Assembly: GCA_964433635.1 (NCBI GenBank)
Contig: CAYSSG010000061.1
Span: 1 to 9,288, forward strand
Source of the DNA: CAYSSG01 sp964433635
GTDB lineage: Bacteria > Atribacterota > Phoenicimicrobiia > Phoenicimicrobiales > Stramentimicrobiaceae
Direction: 5' to 3'
Length of the DNA: 9,288 nt
Shown: piece by piece, positions 7,413 to 9,288 of the stretch
How the letters are laid out: each line of letters opens with the position of its first letter
Numbering within the stretch: position 1 is the stretch's first letter
Notes under the pieces: model-generated
Database searches by the model: none
Told to the model about the DNA's origin: nothing
The model's input: only the letters and a program-made list of their open reading frames with translations
Program-made: the position numbers and the translations under genes

Positions 7413-8538
7413 AGTTTTTTCCAGAAGCTGTATTACTTATAATAGATAAGATAAATTCCACTGTCTTCATTAAATTATCAACTAGAATATATTCATCAAC
7501 TGTATGAACCCTTTCCATTCCTATAGCTAAATCCACTGAGGGAAAACCTTGTTTATTATATACATTGGCATCACTTCCCCCTCCGCTCGGACGCAATTCT
7601 GGCTGTAATCCCATATCTTTTGCCGCTTTCATTGCTATTTTAATTACCCGGCTATCAGCAGATAAATGATAGCAATCGTACTCCCTATTAATCTTTACTT
7701 CTGCTTTGGCTTTAAATTCCTGAGCAGTGCCTTCGGCTATCTGTTTCAATTTCCTGGTATATTTTTCTAATTTTTCTTCGTTTCTGCTTCTAACTTCTCC
7801 TTCTAATGTTACTTCATCAGGAATAATATTAGTAGCTTTACCACCGGAAATAATCCCGATATTGGCAGTAGTTTCTTCATCTAATCGACCTAATTCCATC
7901 CGTGAAAGGGCGAATCCGGCTATCTGAATAGCATTGATTCCCTCTTCAGGTTTTGAACCGGCATGAGCAGATTTTCCATAAATAATTATTTTTAAAGAAT
8001 TCTGAGAAGGAGCTTCATTGATAATCTCTCCTACTTGCCCTCCAGAATCTAAAACAAAGCCCATCCGAGCATTTAATCTGGAAATATCTAAATTCTTTGC
8101 ACCCAATAAACCGATTTCTTCACAAATGGAAAATACAATCTCAATATCACCACAGGGAGTATTATTCTCTTTAATGATATGCAGTGCTTCTAATAAAGCA
8201 GCTATTGCCGCTTTGTCATCTGCACCTAAAATTGTTTCCCCTCCGCTTAATATTCTGTATCCATCATAGATTGGTTTAATATTTTTTCCAGGGATAACTG
8301 TATCCATATGAGCAGAAAACATAATCGGGGTTGCTTCTTTAATATCTCCCCTGAAAAGAGCTATGATATTGCCACTATTTGATTTTACCTTCTCACCAGC
8401 CTGATCAATTCTAACCTCCAATCCCAAATCTTCTAATTTTTCTACTAACAAGTCAGCTAAATTTCTCTCTTCTCTGGAAATACTATCTATCTTAACTAAC
8501 TCCATAAATGATTCCACCAGCCTTTTTTTATTAACCAT
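7413..8538 (-). CDS. M20 family metallopeptidase, tripeptidase (PepT-like), 3' end at or in assembly gap
   Basis: Predicted cytoplasmic di-zinc aminopeptidase acting on short peptides. 375 residues are visible. Metal and catalytic residues are all present: His77 and Asp79 in SAHMDT, bridging Asp107 in GADDKAA, general base Glu140 and zinc ligand Glu141 in CEEIG, Asp164 in VLDSGG, and His345 in ERVHTVDE. The inserted dimerisation domain runs from about residue 180, with GKSAHAG (His192) and a conserved NIIPDEV segment near 237-243. The sequence before the gap ends with the last helix of the family (VEFILSIISN), so only a few residues can be missing; the partial final codon TNN could even be the stop. 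The start ATG at 8538 has AAGGGGAT seven bases upstream. It appears to be the first gene of the peptide-uptake operon. PepT-like is favoured over M20 deacylases by the GADDKAA and SAHMDT forms; a symbol is withheld because subfamily PepT versus YqjE-like is not resolved. Confidence 0.9.
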
Positions 8539-8569
8539 TCACGATCCCCTTTCTTAATTAGATTTCTTT

Positions 8570-8584
8570 GATAGAATATCTATC
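8570..8584. promoter_or_regulatory. Small palindrome upstream of the operon, possible operator
   Basis: GATAGA, a 3-nt centre, and TCTATC form a 15-bp dyad centred about 38 bp upstream of the first gene's ATG. Position fits an operator or a 5'-UTR hairpin. Arms of six AT-rich bases can occur by chance, so this is only a candidate. Confidence 0.25.
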
Positions 8585-8696
8585 GTATTATCTTTAATCC
8601 ATTCTTTTCTAAGCCCAAACATTTTTTTACCTTAGTTATTTTATATAGTACTCCAAATATTTTGAGATTGGTATTTAATTTCCTGGTAATTGTTTG

Positions 8697-8721
8697 GAAA
8701 AAACAGTTGCAGGAACTTGTT
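8697..8721 (-). terminator. Terminator-like hairpin after the 26-codon ORF
   Basis: In the minus-strand transcript the stem AAC-A-AGTT / AACT-GTT (seven pairs, one bulged A) closes a CCTGC loop and runs straight into a T tract (TTTTTT, complement of 8698-8703). It starts four bases after the TAG of the 26-codon ORF. The stem is short and AT-rich, so efficiency would be modest. Confidence 0.45.
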
Positions 8722-8724
8722 CAG

Positions 8725-8805
8725 CTAAACCGTAATAATTGAGAAAACTCCAATAAGCAATATGATAGGTTCTATCAACATAGATCCAATTACAAATTCA
8801 TGCAT
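8725..8805 (-). CDS. Possible 26-residue hydrophobic peptide
   Basis: ATG at 8805 has AAGGAAG seven bases upstream and opens a 26-codon frame ending in TAG, with a terminator-like hairpin immediately after. The peptide starts MHEFVIGSM and then has an almost uninterrupted hydrophobic stretch (EPIILLIGVFSIITV, residues 12-26), long enough for one membrane span. I recognise no family. Caution is needed: the frame is open for about 25 more codons upstream (KGKYLIIPVGSKKG can be read there). Two other overlapping frames in the same 250 bp, one on each strand, also stay open for 40 and 68 codons. The segment could therefore be a remnant of a decayed longer gene. No good promoter was found; a TATAAT at 8956-8961 lacks a -35. 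Confidence 0.35.
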   Translation of the reverse strand: MHEFVIGSMLIEPIILLIGVFSIITV

Positions 8806-8959
8806 GGTGTAACTTCCTTTTTTAGATCCAACAGGAATAATCAGGTATTTCCCTTTTCCAATCCGCTTAATTGCACCATTTTACTGTATCCTATAAAACA
8901 TAAAACAGGGGTCGCAGACTATGTGAAAACTCATCCTTTGTTTGTCTAATAAAACATTA

Positions 8960-9014
8960 TATGGGTATCACATCATCCATAAAATAATTCTTCCATAGTT
9001 TTGCGATACCCATA
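8960..9014. repeat. 10-bp inverted repeat with 35-nt loop
   Basis: TATGGGTATC at 8960-8969 is the exact complement of GATACCCATA at 9005-9014. After one mismatch, two more inner pairs can form. No target duplication or T tract accompanies it, so its role (RNA structure, protein site or trace of a small mobile element) is open. Confidence 0.45.
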
Positions 9015-9052
9015 GACCAAATAGAACATGGGATAATTCCTGGGATCACAAT

Positions 9053-9089
9053 AAAAGCCCCCGTTCCATACTATAAGGAGGGAGCTTTT
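9053..9089 (-). terminator. Rho-independent terminator of the 24-codon gene
   Basis: In the minus-strand RNA, AAAAGCUCCC pairs along its whole length with GGGGGCUUUU (ten pairs, one of them G-U). The stem extends by a further UCC/GGA after a 2-nt bulge and is followed by UUUUAUU. Read on the plus strand the G-U pair becomes a C-A mismatch, so the structure favours minus-strand transcripts. It lies about 60 nt after the stop of the 24-codon ORF. Confidence 0.75.
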
Positions 9090-9147
9090 TGAATGATTCC
9101 GATTTATTCACATTTTGTATGTCTGAATTATTTCAAAACAATGATAG

Positions 9148-9222
9148 CTAAAAAATTATTAGCAGAATTACTGCTACAATAGCAGCGATCCAATACCATT
9201 CTAAATCTTCAAGAAAATTCAT
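9148..9222 (-). CDS. 24-residue single-span hydrophobic membrane peptide
   Basis: ATG at 9222 is preceded, at five bases, by the near-perfect Shine-Dalgarno AAAGGAGG. The frame is 24 codons and ends in TAG. The peptide has an acidic, aromatic N-terminus (MNFLEDLEW) followed by a purely hydrophobic stretch (WIAAIVAVILLIIF, residues 11-24) that can span a membrane once. A near-consensus promoter lies about 37 bp upstream and a strong terminator about 60 bp downstream, so this is a self-contained unit of roughly 200 nt. I recognise no family. The layout resembles small membrane-protein genes and the hydrophobic toxins of type I toxin-antitoxin pairs, but no antisense RNA promoter was identified. 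It could also be a leader peptide or a regulatory RNA carrying a short ORF. Confidence 0.62.
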   Translation of the reverse strand: MNFLEDLEWYWIAAIVAVILLIIF

Positions 9223-9258
9223 AATAACCTCCTTTGGCTTCTTAATGTTTGTATAACA

Positions 9259-9287
9259 ATTATCTGATAATTTTTTGAAACTTTCAA
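9259..9287 (-). promoter_or_regulatory. Sigma-70/sigma-A type promoter for the 24-codon gene
   Basis: On the minus strand TTGAAA (9287-9282, five of six consensus bases) and GATAAT (9264-9259, five of six) are separated by exactly 17 bp. Transcription would begin near 9252, giving a 5' leader of about 30 nt that contains only the Shine-Dalgarno region before the ATG at 9222. Confidence 0.65.
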
Positions 9288-9288
9288 G

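Larger units (their letters stand above)
8539..9288. other. 750-bp region without conventional-length genes upstream of the operon
   Basis: No stop-free frame longer than about 68 codons is present. The region contains two short minus-strand hydrophobic ORFs with Shine-Dalgarno sites, two terminator-like hairpins, one strong promoter, a long-loop inverted repeat and a small palindrome, each listed separately. No tRNA, rRNA or CRISPR array was seen. I could not find a convincing promoter for the peptide-uptake operon between 8539 and 8724. GATAAT on the minus strand near 8590 is a possible -10, but no good -35 lies at the right distance. Confidence 0.6.

Noticed and set aside
8680..8801. Minus-strand frame of 40 codons ending QLPGN, overlapping the 26-codon ORF
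   Set aside because: It reads like protein but has no start codon with a ribosome site and is bounded by a stop at its beginning. It is kept only as a hint that the area could be a degraded gene.
8781..8831. Direct repeat TAGATCCAA at 8781-8789 and 8823-8831
   Set aside because: Nine AT-rich bases repeated once at 42-bp spacing, with no accompanying structure, is compatible with chance.
8800..8949. Plus-strand ORF of 49 codons from ATG at 8800 within a 68-codon open stretch
   Set aside because: It has no Shine-Dalgarno, overlaps the better supported minus-strand small ORF, and shows no domain I recognise. It may be chance openness in AT-rich DNA or part of a decayed gene.
8961..9060. Short overlapping minus-strand frames of about 28-30 codons reading into the terminator
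   Set aside because: Two different frames look equally plausible, neither has a ribosome site, and one begins inside the terminator stem.

Overview
This AT-rich window looks like part of a draft or metagenome-derived bacterial genome; it contains a run of exactly 100 N (7313-7412), the usual placeholder for a scaffold gap. Every convincing gene is on the minus strand. The substrate-binding protein has a signal sequence without a lipobox cysteine, which points to a free periplasmic protein and so to a diderm host. Low GC, a dipeptide/oligopeptide ABC transporter, an M20 peptidase and a TnpA_REP-type transposase relic would suit an anaerobic deep-branching diderm (Atribacterota-like, for example), but this is a weak inference.

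The core is one long operon running right to left (8538 to 458): an M20 tripeptidase-type metallopeptidase (3' end at or in the gap); a family 5 extracellular solute-binding protein (5' end in the gap); two DppB/DppC-type permeases; an isoaspartyl dipeptidase (IadA, M38 amidohydrolase); and two DppD/DppF-type ATPases. The transporter set (A, B, C, D, F) is complete and is interleaved with two cytoplasmic peptidases. The simplest reading is that short peptides, perhaps including beta-aspartyl (isoAsp) dipeptides, are captured in the periplasm, pumped in by DppBCDF, and cleaved inside by the M20 enzyme and IadA. A 12-bp perfect inverted repeat between the binding-protein and dppB genes may set the usual excess of binding protein over membrane components. 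dppC has no AUG where its family-typical N-terminus should begin; an ATT behind a well-placed Shine-Dalgarno is the best candidate start.

Left of the operon (1-354) is a broken REP-associated tyrosine transposase: the N-terminal motif is intact, the catalytic middle is missing, and the C-terminal part continues in another frame off the window edge.

Right of the operon (8539-9288) there is no conventional-size gene. It holds a compact minus-strand unit with a near-consensus sigma-70 promoter, an AAAGGAGG Shine-Dalgarno, a 24-codon hydrophobic ORF and a rho-independent terminator. Nearer the operon is a second, weaker 26-codon hydrophobic ORF with its own Shine-Dalgarno and terminator-like hairpin. 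These small membrane-peptide candidates are the least explained part of the window.
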